Source: Leptospira ellisii
GTDB lineage: Bacteria > Spirochaetota > Leptospiria > Leptospirales > Leptospiraceae
Reading direction: 5' to 3'
DNA length: 29,918 nt
Assembly: GCF_002811955.1 (NCBI RefSeq)
Contig: NZ_NPEF01000016.1
Coordinates: 1-29,918, forward strand
Shown: positions 10,493 to 28,780 of the stretch, one piece after another
How the letters are laid out: the number at the start of each line of letters is the position of its first letter
How positions within the stretch are numbered: the stretch's first letter is position 1
The notes under the pieces: model-generated
The model's input: only the letters and a program-made list of their open reading frames with translations
Told to the model about the DNA's origin: nothing
Database searches by the model: none
Translations under genes and position numbers: made by a program

Positions 10493-10496
<4 letters not shown>
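9726..10496 (-). CDS. hisF: Imidazole glycerol phosphate synthase, cyclase subunit
   Basis: HisF uses ammonia from HisH to turn PRFAR into imidazole glycerol phosphate and AICAR (histidine and purine metabolism). It is a TIM barrel of 256 residues, full length. The catalytic aspartates are Asp13 (CLDIKDG) and Asp132 (AIDVKF). Phosphate-binding loops are seen at TVGGGIR and [10 protein letters not shown]. Its start overlaps the gatA stop by 4 bases (ATGA), so it is translationally coupled to an unrelated gene. HisH is not in the window. It is the last gene of the long minus-strand cluster whose first gene is hisD. Confidence 0.97.
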
Positions 10497-11952
<1,456 letters not shown>

Positions 11953-11956
<4 letters not shown>

Positions 11957-12243
11957 GTTTCGATCACCTTGGGAACGACGAAGTAGCCGTTTTGGAAGGA
12001 AGGTGCGAAGGTTTCTATTTCCTCTCGGGAAAGATGTTTCCCCATAAGATCGGGACGAATCGCGTTTTCGTGTCTAAGATAGATTTCGTCCTCTCCGATC
12101 GAACTGACGTCCAATCCTTTGACCTGATCCACGTATTCGAGAATCTTATTGAAGTCGTTCAGGGCGGATTCCTTTTCCTCGGGACGGATTTTCAGACGCG
12201 CGAGTTCGGCTATTTTCTGCAAAGAATCTTCGTTCAAGTTCAT
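11953..12243 (-). CDS. gatC: Glutamyl/aspartyl-tRNA amidotransferase subunit C
   Basis: GatC is the small stabilising subunit that wraps around GatA and GatB. The 96 residues are the usual size. The N-terminal helix (VAxLARL-type motif seen as IAELARLKI), the [11 protein letters not shown] helix, and the C-terminal FVVPKVIE segment are characteristic. The ATG is preceded by a strong AAGGGGAG Shine-Dalgarno sequence. It precedes gatA with a 4-base overlap and follows the sugar-transferase gene by 26 nt. Confidence 0.95.
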
Positions 12244-12269
12244 GATTCTCCCCTTGCTGTCAGACTGTT

Positions 12270-13685
12270 TTAGTAGGCATTTTTGTCCATGATTCCTTTA
12301 AACGGAGTCAGTAGAATAATCTTTATGTCCAGCCATAAGGACCAGTTTTCGATGTAATAGATATCTGCCGCGATTCGATCCTCGATCGAAGTGTCTCCCC
12401 GCAGACCTTTCACCTGGGCCAGCCCCGTGATCCCCGCCTTCACCGCGTGTCTGCGCATATAATGTTTGTGGTCGTTCTTAAACTTCTCCACGAAATGGGG
12501 ACGTTCGGGTCTCGGTCCTACGACGGACATATCCCCGAACAGAACGTTGAAAAACTGGGGAGTTTCGTCCAAAGAAAGTTTCCGGAGAATCCGACCCACC
12601 CCGGTCACGCGGGGATCGTTTTGAACGGTCCAGGTCGTCTCCGACTGGTTCTGCGTCTGAACCACCATCGTTCTGAATTTGATCATCTTAAACTTCTTAT
12701 GATCCAAACCCACCCGTTCCTGATAATAAAACACAGGTCCGGAGGAAGTGAGTTTTACGAGCAGCGCCATCAAAAGATAAAAAGGGGAAAAGAAAAGGAT
12801 GAATAGGATCGAAAACAGAAGATCGAAACTACGCTTTATGAATTTATTATATCCCAATCGGATCGGGATGTTCCGTATCGAAATCACCGGAAGCCCCTCC
12901 ATCTCTTCCACACGTCCGCGTGCCTTGATGAATTCCTGAAAACCCGGAACTATCTTGAGATCGATCCCTTCGTGATCGCAGGCGTCCAACACTTCCTTGA
13001 GGTGATCCCCTTCGGAAGGTTCCAAAGTATAAACGACTAAATCGGGACGTTCCGTCTCCAGGATTTTTCCGATCTTCGAGATTTTACCGAGAACCTTCAT
13101 GTCCTTACGCACCGGTTTCGTAGCGCCGGTTTGAACGAATCCCAAAATCTTATAACCGTAGATTCCGTGTTTGATGACCGCGTCGTTGAATCGTTTCGAA
13201 GTTTCCGCAACCCCGACCACGAGCACGCTCCTCAGGTTGTATCCTTTTTTCCGGAGAATCCTAAGGACGATTCTCGCAGAGAAATGAAGCAGACTCGTGG
13301 TGAACGTGTTGATGAACGCGAACGCGAGAATCACCGAACGGGAAAAACGTTCGCTTCCCAAGTCTCCGCGGAAAAAAAACAGGATCGCGAGCACCAATAT
13401 CAGGTTGATGAAAACCCCGCCCGCGATGGTTAGAAATTCGTCGATGAAGGAAAGCCCGCGTCTCGGATGATAAAGATCGATCGCGATGAATACGATCACC
13501 TGAAAGAAGGCCAATAAAACGAAGAGGAATCCGTAACTCTGAACGTCCACATACTGTCTGTCCAAACCGGTGTCGTCCAAAAGATAAAAACGGAACGAAA
13601 ACGCGAGCACACAACCTAACAACGCATTGACGAAATCCAGAACGGTGAAGACTAATTTGAACGTTTGACTTCTTTCTTTCAGCAT
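12270..13685 (-). CDS. Polyprenyl-phosphate sugar-1-phosphate transferase (WbaP/WcaJ type)
   Basis: This inner-membrane enzyme would start a surface polysaccharide by moving a sugar phosphate from a nucleotide sugar to undecaprenyl phosphate. The 471 residues have the two-part layout of the large PHPT group: four to five N-terminal helices, a CoA-binding-like Rossmann region (SVLVVGV..., about 150-260), a further membrane segment ([18 protein letters not shown]), then the catalytic domain. Catalytic motifs include [43 protein letters not shown] and [15 protein letters not shown]. The start lies one base after the lptD stop, with GGAG inside the end of lptD as a ribosome site. It may initiate O-antigen or another polymer; the donor sugar cannot be read from sequence. 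Confidence 0.93.
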   Translation of the reverse strand: MLKERSQTFKLVFTVLDFVNALLGCVLAFSFRFYLLDDTGLDRQYVDVQSYGFLFVLLAFFQVIVFIAIDLYHPRRGLSFIDEFLTIAGGVFINLILVLAILFFFRGDLGSERFSRSVILAFAFINTFTTSLLHFSARIVLRILRKKGYNLRSVLVVGVAETSKRFNDAVIKHGIYGYKILGFVQTGATKPVRKDMKVLGKISKIGKILETERPDLVVYTLEPSEGDHLKEVLDACDHEGIDLKIVPGFQEFIKARGRVEEMEGLPVISIRNIPIRLGYNKFIKRSFDLLFSILFILFFSPFYLLMALLVKLTSSGPVFYYQERVGLDHKKFKMIKFRTMVVQTQNQSETTWTVQNDPRVTGVGRILRKLSLDETPQFFNVLFGDMSVVGPRPERPHFVEKFKNDHKHYMRRHAVKAGITGLAQVKGLRGDTSIEDRIAADIYYIENWSLWLDIKIILLTPFKGIMDKNAY

Positions 13686-13686
13686 A

Positions 13687-16671
<2,985 letters not shown>

Positions 16672-16710
16672 TCCGGTACCGGTGTCAGATTATTCCCGCG
16701 AATTGGATTT

Positions 16711-17559
<849 letters not shown>

Positions 17560-17564
17560 GGAGA

Positions 17565-18293
17565 TTACTGTCCGGGAGTTTTAGGGGCTTCCGTTTTAGG
17601 AGCTTCGGGAGAAGCAGGCGCGTCCTTCTTTTCGGAAGAAGTCGCCGCTCCGGATTTTTTCTTTAAGAAAGCTTCCAGATCGAACTTGTCGTTGTGTTTG
17701 ATGGAGACTTGTTCTTTGATTCTTTCCAAAACCTTCGGCAGAATTTCCTGGGACTTGTCCTTCTTCAACTTCGCTCTCGCGAAAAGAATACAACGGTCGA
17801 TCGGAAGGGAACTAATCTGCGGCTCTTTGGAGCGGAGTTTCTGACATTCCTCCATAGCTTCCTCTTCCGAAATTTTGATCTTGCTTTCGACGAGGTGCAT
17901 CACGTACAGCTGAGAAACGATCTGCATCTCCTGAAACTTCAGGATCTTTTTGATGTCGTCGCGTTTGGTGAATCCGTCCTTCTCCGCGGCGATGGTGGTG
18001 ATCATCATGTCTCTGTACTGATCGTAAAAATTCTTTTTTTGGAACTGATAATTGAGGGCTCTCATCTGCTCGGGAACTTCCGCGATGTCCTTTGAGATGA
18101 ATTCGAGAAGATTTTCCTTTTCGATATTCTGAACCCGACTCATGGCGTCGATCGCCACGCTATAAGTATCTTCAAAACTATTAACAGTGATTTTATTGCC
18201 GTCGAGAGTTTCGATAACTTCGGAGTTGTCTCCGCAACCCGCTAAAAATGCGGCGATGAGTGTTACAAAAATGAGAATACTGTTTTTTTTCAT
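17565..18293 (-). CDS. lipL31: Probable LipL31-type lipoprotein
   Basis: The 242-residue protein has a lipoprotein signal: MKKN, a hydrophobic core, then the canonical lipobox LAGC with Cys20, followed by Gly-Asp. The body is charged and helical (about 45-215) and resembles the N-terminal chaperone-like part of SurA/PrsA proteins. Two Cys (in EECQKLRS and [10 protein letters not shown]) might pair. The tail (218-242) is rich in Lys, Ala, Pro and Ser. The sequence and its place next to uppP and lptD agree with what I remember of Leptospira LipL31, reported as an inner-membrane lipoprotein; Asp two residues after Cys fits retention there. A role as a periplasmic helper for envelope assembly is inference. 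Confidence 0.75.
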   Translation of the reverse strand: MKKNSILIFVTLIAAFLAGCGDNSEVIETLDGNKITVNSFEDTYSVAIDAMSRVQNIEKENLLEFISKDIAEVPEQMRALNYQFQKKNFYDQYRDMMITTIAAEKDGFTKRDDIKKILKFQEMQIVSQLYVMHLVESKIKISEEEAMEECQKLRSKEPQISSLPIDRCILFARAKLKKDKSQEILPKVLERIKEQVSIKHNDKFDLEAFLKKKSGAATSSEKKDAPASPEAPKTEAPKTPGQ

Positions 18294-18341
18294 CGGACTT
18301 AAGGTTCCTGGTGCATAGGATAGGATTCGGCTTCTGGTCGT

Positions 18342-21826
<3,485 letters not shown>

Positions 21827-21830
<4 letters not shown>

Positions 21831-22681
21831 TCGGAAACGCTCAAGGTCAGATTGTCGATCAAACGGACAGGCCCGAGGAACACGGCGGCGGCGAGCAGAA
21901 GATGACCGCTCAGCGTCTCCGGAAGCTCCAAGGTATCCGCATTCAAAACTTCTAAATAATCCAAACGGATTTTCGACGACGAATCCAAAACGTCCTTCAT
22001 GATCTCGCGCACCAGGATCGGATCTCGGTTGCCCGAACGGATCTGTGATTCGCCCAGACGCAGCGCTCTGGAAATCAAAAGCGCCTCCTCTTTTTCGGAC
22101 TCGCTCAGACGGGAGTTTCTGGAACTGAGCGCCAAACCTTCCGAAGAACGGACGGTCTCGCAGCCGATCACTTCCACGGGAAATCCGAGCGCTTTGCAGT
22201 ATTCCCGAATCAACAGATATTGTTGGTAGTCCTTTTTTCCGAAGAACGCGAGATCCGGTTCCACGAAATGAAAAAGTCTGGAGATGACGAGCAACACTCC
22301 CTCGAAATGCCCCGGACGCGAAACCGCACACAGGTTCCGCATAAGATGAGGAATTTGTAATATAACTTCCGGAATCCCCCCGGGATACATCGTCTCCTTA
22401 TCGGGTAGAAAAACGAGATCCACCTTTTTGGAACGGCAGACTTCCAGGTCCCCCTCCGTGTTGACCGGATATTTGGCGTAGTCCTCCGGATCGTTGAATT
22501 GGGCCGGATTGACGAAAATGGAGACGACCGTCTTGTCCGCCCGGACCGCGGAACGTTCGAAAAGATCCGCGTGTCCTTCGTGGAGGAATCCCATCGTAGG
22601 GACGAAACCGATCCGTTTCCCTTCGGTCCTCCACTTTCGGATCTGCGAATTCGTTTCTTCGGGGGTTCTACAAATAATCAT
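21827..22681 (-). CDS. panC: Pantothenate synthetase
   Basis: PanC joins pantoate and beta-alanine with ATP in the cytoplasm, the last step before coenzyme A synthesis begins. The 284 residues are standard. Visible motifs are VPTMGFLHEGH (27-37, with the two adenylate-binding His at 34 and 37), SIFVNPAQFN, the pantoate-contact stretch around FFGKKDYQQ, and the KMSKS-like loop ALSSRNSRLS. It follows hisD by 15 nt and overlaps mfd by 4 bases. The Shine-Dalgarno sequence is weak (AAG). panB and panD are not in this window. Confidence 0.97.
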
Positions 22682-22696
22682 AACTTTTGAATATTC

Positions 22697-23977
<1,281 letters not shown>

Positions 23978-24074
23978 CAAAAACCAGAATTTAGGAAAGA
24001 ACTCTTCCTGCATCTGAAATTTACGGTAAAAAAACAATTGCTTCCTTCGGAAATCTAAACAATCTACCTCAGAC

Positions 24075-24836
24075 ATGAAACTGATTTCACTCAATTGTAA
24101 CGGAATCCGGTCCTCTTTGGAAAAGGGTTTGGCGGAATACGTACGCGAAAACAAACCCGACTTCGTATGTTTTCAGGAAACCAAAGCGATGGCGGAGCAG
24201 GTTTCTCCGTTCTGGGAGGAATCGGGTTACACCGCGGTCTTTAACAGCGCCGAAAAAAAAGGATACAGCGGAGTCGCCGTTCTTTATAAAAAACCCCCTC
24301 TCAAAACGACCTTGGGAATCGGAGATCCTTTATTCGATAAGGAAGGAAGAAGTATCTTTTTGGAATACCCGGACTTCGCGCTTTGGAATTTATATTTTCC
24401 CTCGGGAACTACAGGGGACGTGCGTCAAGCCGCGAAGATGAAATTTCTGGATCTATTCTTAAAGGAATCCGAAAAAAGGAGGAAAAAACATCCCAACCTC
24501 ATCGTTTGCGGAGACGTAAACATCGCTCACACTCCCCAGGACATTCACGATCCGAAAGGCAACGCCAAAAGCAGCGGATTTTTACCGGAAGAACGGGAAT
24601 GGATGAGTGGATTTTTAGGCAAAGGATGGGTGGATACGTTTCGTTATCTGCATCCTGAAAAACAGGAATATTCCTGGTGGACCTTCCGCGCGGGAGCCCG
24701 CGCCAAAAACAAAGGCTGGAGAATCGACTACTTCTTCGTAACCGAAGCCCTGCGTAAGAATGTAAAAACCCATTCCATCTACCGGGACAAACCCTTTTCG
24801 GATCACGCGCCTTTGGTATTGGAGATCAAACTATAA
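24075..24836 (+). CDS. xth: Exodeoxyribonuclease III / AP endonuclease
   Basis: This base-excision repair nuclease cuts DNA at abasic sites and trims 3' ends. The 253 residues hold all hallmarks of the ExoIII/APE1 family: [10 protein letters not shown] at the N-terminus, the metal ligand Glu in [31 protein letters not shown], and the C-terminal SDHAPL with the catalytic His. It is divergent from hisD. Its TAA stop (24834-24836) sits at the foot of a strong hairpin terminator that it shares with the converging gene. Confidence 0.96.
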   Translation: MKLISLNCNGIRSSLEKGLAEYVRENKPDFVCFQETKAMAEQVSPFWEESGYTAVFNSAEKKGYSGVAVLYKKPPLKTTLGIGDPLFDKEGRSIFLEYPDFALWNLYFPSGTTGDVRQAAKMKFLDLFLKESEKRRKKHPNLIVCGDVNIAHTPQDIHDPKGNAKSSGFLPEEREWMSGFLGKGWVDTFRYLHPEKQEYSWWTFRAGARAKNKGWRIDYFFVTEALRKNVKTHSIYRDKPFSDHAPLVLEIKL

Positions 24837-24865
24837 AAAAAGCGGGTTCTTCAACCCGCTTTTTT
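24836..24865. terminator. Bidirectional rho-independent terminator
   Basis: A 13-bp perfect stem (AAAAAAGCGGGTT pairing with AACCCGCTTTTTT) with a CTTC loop. The T-tract on each strand makes it work both ways. The xth stop overlaps its left foot, and the minus-strand gene's TGA lies at the loop (24851-24853). Confidence 0.93.
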
Positions 24866-25267
24866 AGGAAATTCCGGCAGTTTCCAATCCTGGATTTTCC
24901 AATCCTTGAGATCCAGGGGAAACTTCGGCAGAAATTTTTTGACCACTCCGATCGCGTCGGATTCGAACAAAAGAACGTTGTCCGTAATCCGATCCTGGGA
25001 TTTGGAACGGACGATCTTTTTTTCGGTGATCGTTCCGTGGATCAGAATCGGCTCCTTCCAAAACGGAATTTTGATTTCCAAAGTGGCGGATTCGCCCACC
25101 GCATCGGAGTTGAACCGTTCCAGATTCAAACTCATGGAAGTTCCTTCCCAGCCTCCGATTTCCGCGGAATAATTCCCGGTTTTACTATGAATTTCTAAAG
25201 GCAAGCGTACCGATTTTACGGACTCCTTTACGGAATCTTTCCAATCTTCGATCATTTTTTCGAGCAT
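24851..25267 (-). CDS. Small protein of unknown function, PilZ-like in outline
   Basis: The protein is 138 residues from ATG 25267 and converges on xth. I chose this start because GGGAGG lies six bases upstream (25274-25279). The frame is open to ATG 25312 (153 residues, with AGGA eight bases before it) and beyond. After an amphipathic helix (LEKMIEDWKDSVKESVKSV), the middle is beta-rich with a pattern like a PilZ barrel (SAEIGGWEGTSMSLNL, VGESATLEIKIPF, ILIHGTITEKK), but the RxxxR motif needed to bind c-di-GMP is not seen. The C-terminus is a Lys/Trp-rich tail. Family assignment is weak; a real gene is likely given the terminator and ribosome site. Confidence 0.7.
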   Translation of the reverse strand: MLEKMIEDWKDSVKESVKSVRLPLEIHSKTGNYSAEIGGWEGTSMSLNLERFNSDAVGESATLEIKIPFWKEPILIHGTITEKKIVRSKSQDRITDNVLLFESDAIGVVKKFLPKFPLDLKDWKIQDWKLPEFPKKAG

Positions 25268-25555
25268 TTCGCGCCTCCCTTGTAAGGAGAAAAGAACAGT
25301 ATTTTGTCCCATAGTTATCTTCCTATTAGACGTAGTGCAACGCAACAACAAAACAAATTCCGTTCGTTTCCTCGTTCGCAGGTTTGTCTCTTGGATCAAA
25401 AAACATCCGAATTCGTTCCCTTTTTCAATTTTTCCACGTTTTTCTTCGTTTTTGATTCCGCCGTTTCGGTCTTTGGTTTCCCCGGAGAGACTTTGGAAAA
25501 AGATTTTGCGTTTCGAAAAAAGAGCCCACTTTTACAATCGATTCCCAAGACACGC
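25268..25555. other. Divergent intergenic region, no gene seen
   Basis: About 290 bp between the small minus-strand gene and the AraC regulator. It is T-rich on the plus strand. The 84-codon extension of the regulator frame here is low complexity and I treat it as non-coding. I could not find a convincing promoter. Confidence 0.5.
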
Positions 25556-26668
25556 ATGGAAAACACCTCGCTCCATTCCTTTCTTTCCGGATTTATCGGA
25601 TTTTCGAGCGCACTTTCGTTGTTATTCGTTTTGGGAGAACTTCCCTTAGCCTTTAAAAATCGAAGAAACCGAACCCTTTTGTATTTGTTCGTCGGGGTTT
25701 TTATCTTTCAGGCCCACGCGTATCTCTTAGTTTCCCAGCAAATCCGCCGATATCCTCATCTGTATGCGATACATCTTCCGGTTGCGGTTTTATTCGGACC
25801 TTTGTTGCGTTCTTATATTTCCTCTCTTTGGGAAGAGGAAGATTCGATTCCTTTATTTCGATGGTACGATTCGGTTCCTTTTTGCGGAATTTTGCTTTTC
25901 CTCGCTCCATTTTATCTTTCCTCCGCCGAAGAAAAATTGAAATGTCTGGAAACGGCCCAACAAGGCCATTTTTCCTGGGATTTACGTATCGGGATCGCGG
26001 GAATGTCCCTCACCCTTCTTTTTTATCTGGCCCATATCGTTTGGAATCTCGTTCACAGAGTCCGTTGGACGACGATCTGGGACAAACCGGAATTACGGAT
26101 GATTCTATCGATTTTGTTCGTAGCGGCCGCCTCCTCCTTTTTGGGTTTATCCGGAAGCATTCAACAAATCAGTTTGAGTCGATTGGAACTCTCCTCCGCT
26201 TTGATCGCAGCTCTTCTCTGCGGTTTGTATGTGATTCGTCAAAGTCATCCCGAAATTTTCAGCGCGGTCAAACGGATCGTAGAAGAGGAAAAAAAATACA
26301 AAAACACCCAGCTGAAATCGGTGGATCTAAATAGTTTGGAAAATAAATTAAATATTCTTTTTGAAGAGAAAAAAATCTACAAAGAGGAGAATTTAGGGCT
26401 GGCCAGACTTTCGGAGGAATTGGGAATTTCCCCGCATCAACTTTCCGAATACCTCAACCTCCATCTCAAAAAGAATTTTTTTCAACTGGTCAACGGATAT
26501 CGGATCCAGGAAGCCAAACGACTGTTGCTCCATTCCTCCGAAACCACGGTTTTATCCATAGCCTACGAAGTCGGTTTTCAATCCAAATCCTCCTTTAACG
26601 ATTCCTTCCGCAAGGAAGTGGGTTTGAGTCCAACGGAATTCAGAAAAAAAACGCGTTCCAAGACCTAA
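25556..26668 (+). CDS. Membrane-anchored AraC-family regulator with seven helices
   Basis: The 370-residue protein combines a membrane sensor with a DNA-binding domain. Seven hydrophobic segments can be counted before residue 240 (starting at LSGFIGFSSALSLLFVLGEL and ending at LSSALIAALLCGLYVI). A basic coiled linker (VKRIVEEEKKYKNTQLKS) follows, then two AraC helix-turn-helix units: LARLSEELGISPHQLSEYL and IAYEVGFQSKSSFNDSFRKE, ending in GLSPTEFRKK. This layout is common in Leptospira and in Bacteroidetes-type sensors. ATG 25556 was chosen because it starts the first helix; the frame is open further upstream. The gene faces the desaturase-type enzyme and could control it, which is inference from position only. 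Confidence 0.9.
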   Translation: MENTSLHSFLSGFIGFSSALSLLFVLGELPLAFKNRRNRTLLYLFVGVFIFQAHAYLLVSQQIRRYPHLYAIHLPVAVLFGPLLRSYISSLWEEEDSIPLFRWYDSVPFCGILLFLAPFYLSSAEEKLKCLETAQQGHFSWDLRIGIAGMSLTLLFYLAHIVWNLVHRVRWTTIWDKPELRMILSILFVAAASSFLGLSGSIQQISLSRLELSSALIAALLCGLYVIRQSHPEIFSAVKRIVEEEKKYKNTQLKSVDLNSLENKLNILFEEKKIYKEENLGLARLSEELGISPHQLSEYLNLHLKKNFFQLVNGYRIQEAKRLLLHSSETTVLSIAYEVGFQSKSSFNDSFRKEVGLSPTEFRKKTRSKT

Positions 26669-26673
26669 TTGAT

Positions 26674-26690
26674 AAGTCAGGACTTTTTTT
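26674..26690 (+). terminator. Weak intrinsic terminator after the AraC gene
   Basis: A short AAGTC/GACTT stem with a tiny loop is followed by a run of T. It is weak by stem length and is listed for its position just after the regulator stop. Confidence 0.35.
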
Positions 26691-26765
26691 TACGACCGTT
26701 TCGAACCATTCGGACGATGGAACCTCTAAATCGGATACACTCGAATCGTATTCAAAAGGAGTGAT

Positions 26766-27623
26766 ATGAATCCAAACCACTGTGAACTAGTTCTAGACTG
26801 CGTCCAGAAAATCGGACTCTTTCAATTTACGATGAATGTCGTACGATATTACCCGATCGCGGGTCTGGCCTTTTTGATCTTCTACGTCTGGAAAAAGGAT
26901 CTGTTTCACCGTTTTCGGATTCAATCGGCGTATCCAAAACTCGAAAAGATCAAAAACGAATTCAAACAATCCGCCGTGACACTTTTCGTATTCACGATCA
27001 TCGCAACCACGAATATCGTTTCGGCGAGATTGGGTCTGATCCCCAACAACGTGTATTTCGGCGATTACTCCTCCCACGGAGGAATTCCGTATATGATCCT
27101 TTCCTTTCTGATGATCACGATCTGGCACGAGACCTGGTTTTATTGGGCGCACCGTTGGATGCATCATAAAAAGGTCTATTCCTACGTGCATTCGGTCCAT
27201 CATCAATCCGTAAACCCTTCTCCGCTCGCCGCGTATCACTTCCACTTTTTAGAGGCGTTTTTGGAGGGGATTTACATCGTGTTTTTCGTATTGTTCATTC
27301 CGATCCACTTTCACGTCCTTTTGATACACACGATCTACGCCATGGTGATGAATATCTGGTGGCATCTCGGTTACGAATTTCTACCTAAATCCTGGACGCG
27401 TCATCCGATCCTCAAATGGGTGAACACTTCGACGCACCACAATCTGCATCACCAAAAATTCCACGGAAACTACAGTCTTTATTTCAATTTTTGGGATCGG
27501 ATTATGGGAACCAACTTCCCGTATTACGAGGATTATTTCGAATCCTTGGCGGACAAACGCGCCCAGGGAAAGCGGAATTCCGAGACTTCCCCCGCCTGGT
27601 CCGCGACCGAAGCGGAAGGTTGA
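26766..27623 (+). CDS. Sterol desaturase / fatty acid hydroxylase family membrane protein
   Basis: A di-iron membrane oxygenase of 285 residues. The three His boxes are intact: HETWFYWAHRWMHH (121-134), HSVHH (142-146) and THHNLHH (223-229). Hydrophobic segments surround them (about 28-41, 70-90, 108-128, 165-195). Members of the family hydroxylate or desaturate fatty acids, sterols or alkyl lipids, or cleave alkyl-glycerol ethers; the substrate cannot be told from sequence. A strong AAAGGAG site seven bases before ATG supports the start. It follows the AraC regulator by 97 bp on the same strand and ends at a strong terminator. The C-terminal 25 residues are charged and low complexity. Confidence 0.92.
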   Translation: MNPNHCELVLDCVQKIGLFQFTMNVVRYYPIAGLAFLIFYVWKKDLFHRFRIQSAYPKLEKIKNEFKQSAVTLFVFTIIATTNIVSARLGLIPNNVYFGDYSSHGGIPYMILSFLMITIWHETWFYWAHRWMHHKKVYSYVHSVHHQSVNPSPLAAYHFHFLEAFLEGIYIVFFVLFIPIHFHVLLIHTIYAMVMNIWWHLGYEFLPKSWTRHPILKWVNTSTHHNLHHQKFHGNYSLYFNFWDRIMGTNFPYYEDYFESLADKRAQGKRNSETSPAWSATEAEG

Positions 27624-27656
27624 ATTTTCCTTTTACTCAGCTTACGAACACACTCT

Positions 27657-27689
27657 GCCGCGCTTTCGGAACGGAAGGCGCGGCTTTTT
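27657..27689 (+). terminator. Rho-independent terminator after the desaturase gene
   Basis: GCCGCGC (27657-27663) pairs with GCGCGGC (27678-27684), with extra inner pairing, followed by TTTTT. The opposite strand lacks a T-tract, so it acts on the plus strand only. Confidence 0.9.
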
Positions 27690-27695
27690 GAAATA

Positions 27696-28595
27696 TTAGA
27701 GTTTCTTTATCTTCAAAAAATCGAATATTTCCGCGGCCACGGATTCGGGAGCCTCCAGCGGAAGGAAATGCCCCGCTTTCGGAAGAACCTTGAACGAAAC
27801 CCTGGAATAAAATTCGGATTCGAGTCCCTTATAAACGACGGGGGAGATACATTGGTCGGTTTCTCCGGCGAGAACGAGGGTCGGAACCGATATCTTTTTG
27901 AACACGAGTTCCCGGCTCGAATTCCAAAGCGCCAAGTTTCCGGGAGTCAAAAGCCCCCTGTAATATCCGAGCGCGGTCGCCAGATGCTCCGTGATCTTAA
28001 GATTTTCGGAGACCTCGCGGAACCGGTCCTCGGGAACCTTCCAATCCGGGCTCCAGTCCTCCCACAACCTCCGCAAAAGATCGTTTCTCAAAAGCGCCGA
28101 TTCGGGAATTCCGCTCCTGAGCTGGAAGAAAAGGACGTACCAACTCCGGACGATCTGGGAAGGATAGAGTATCAGATTTTTTAGATAAGTAGGCAAAGGA
28201 GGAACGGACAAGGCGACTAACGTATCCAGACTTCCGGGAGCCAGATTGGCGAACGCATAGGAAGCGATCGCACCCCAATCGTGTCCTACGACCGTGGTCG
28301 TTTCGGCCCCGTGTTTTTCTTTCAGGGATTCCACGACGAATTTCAAATCCCCCGCCAGTTCCGCGACGCTCACCGTTGTCGAAAACGGAACGCTCGACCC
28401 GGGGGAATATCCCCGCATATACGGAGCGATACAATGAAACCCCTTTTCCGCGAACAGCTCCATCAACGGTTTCATCGAACCGGCGTCGTCCGGAAATCCA
28501 TGAAAGAAAAAGACCAGATTTTTTCCCCGACCCGAACTCAGATATCTGTGTTCTCTTTCCCCGTTTTTGATGGAACTCGTCTTGATTTCGGACAT
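27696..28595 (-). CDS. Epoxide-hydrolase-like alpha/beta hydrolase
   Basis: The 299-residue protein has the motifs of the epoxide hydrolase / haloalkane dehalogenase branch: HGFP oxyanion motif (32-35), the elbow GHDWG with Asp106 as nucleophile, and His276 in AGHFLPLEAPE. An acidic residue near GETDQCISP likely completes the triad. The cap region is helical and rich in Leu and Tyr. There is no signal peptide. The start has a strong AAGGGGAG Shine-Dalgarno sequence. It converges on the desaturase gene and diverges from the glycerate kinase gene. Whether it opens epoxides or acts on another ester or halide is not decidable from sequence. Confidence 0.88.
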   Translation of the reverse strand: MSEIKTSSIKNGEREHRYLSSGRGKNLVFFFHGFPDDAGSMKPLMELFAEKGFHCIAPYMRGYSPGSSVPFSTTVSVAELAGDLKFVVESLKEKHGAETTTVVGHDWGAIASYAFANLAPGSLDTLVALSVPPLPTYLKNLILYPSQIVRSWYVLFFQLRSGIPESALLRNDLLRRLWEDWSPDWKVPEDRFREVSENLKITEHLATALGYYRGLLTPGNLALWNSSRELVFKKISVPTLVLAGETDQCISPVVYKGLESEFYSRVSFKVLPKAGHFLPLEAPESVAAEIFDFLKIKKL

Positions 28596-28632
28596 GAAAA
28601 CTCCCCTTGATTACCGTGCGGCGACGGAAACG

Positions 28633-28650
28633 TTCCTTTCGTAAAAGGAA
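28633..28650. promoter_or_regulatory. 18-bp hairpin in the divergent promoter region
   Basis: TTCCTTT (28633-28639) and AAAGGAA (28644-28650) pair perfectly around CGTA. It lies 38 bp upstream of the epoxide-hydrolase-like gene. It may be an operator or leader hairpin; no regulator is assigned. Confidence 0.35.
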
Positions 28651-28780
28651 AATCGTTCGATTGCGGCTTCCCACTTTTCGAATTCGGAATAAAATGTCAA
28701 AGTCGAAATGAAACGGACGAAGCCTCATTCGTCGGAAGGAAAACGCTTCTTTTTTGTCTAAGGACGTATTTTATAGTTCC

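Noticed and set aside
21831..22331. 167-codon in-frame extension of mfd
   Set aside because: It overlaps panC on the same strand in another frame; ATG 21830 gives a normal-length Mfd and an ATGA junction with panC.
23978..24154. 59-codon extension of hisD
   Set aside because: It would overlap the divergent xth gene, and the extra residues are not part of HisD.
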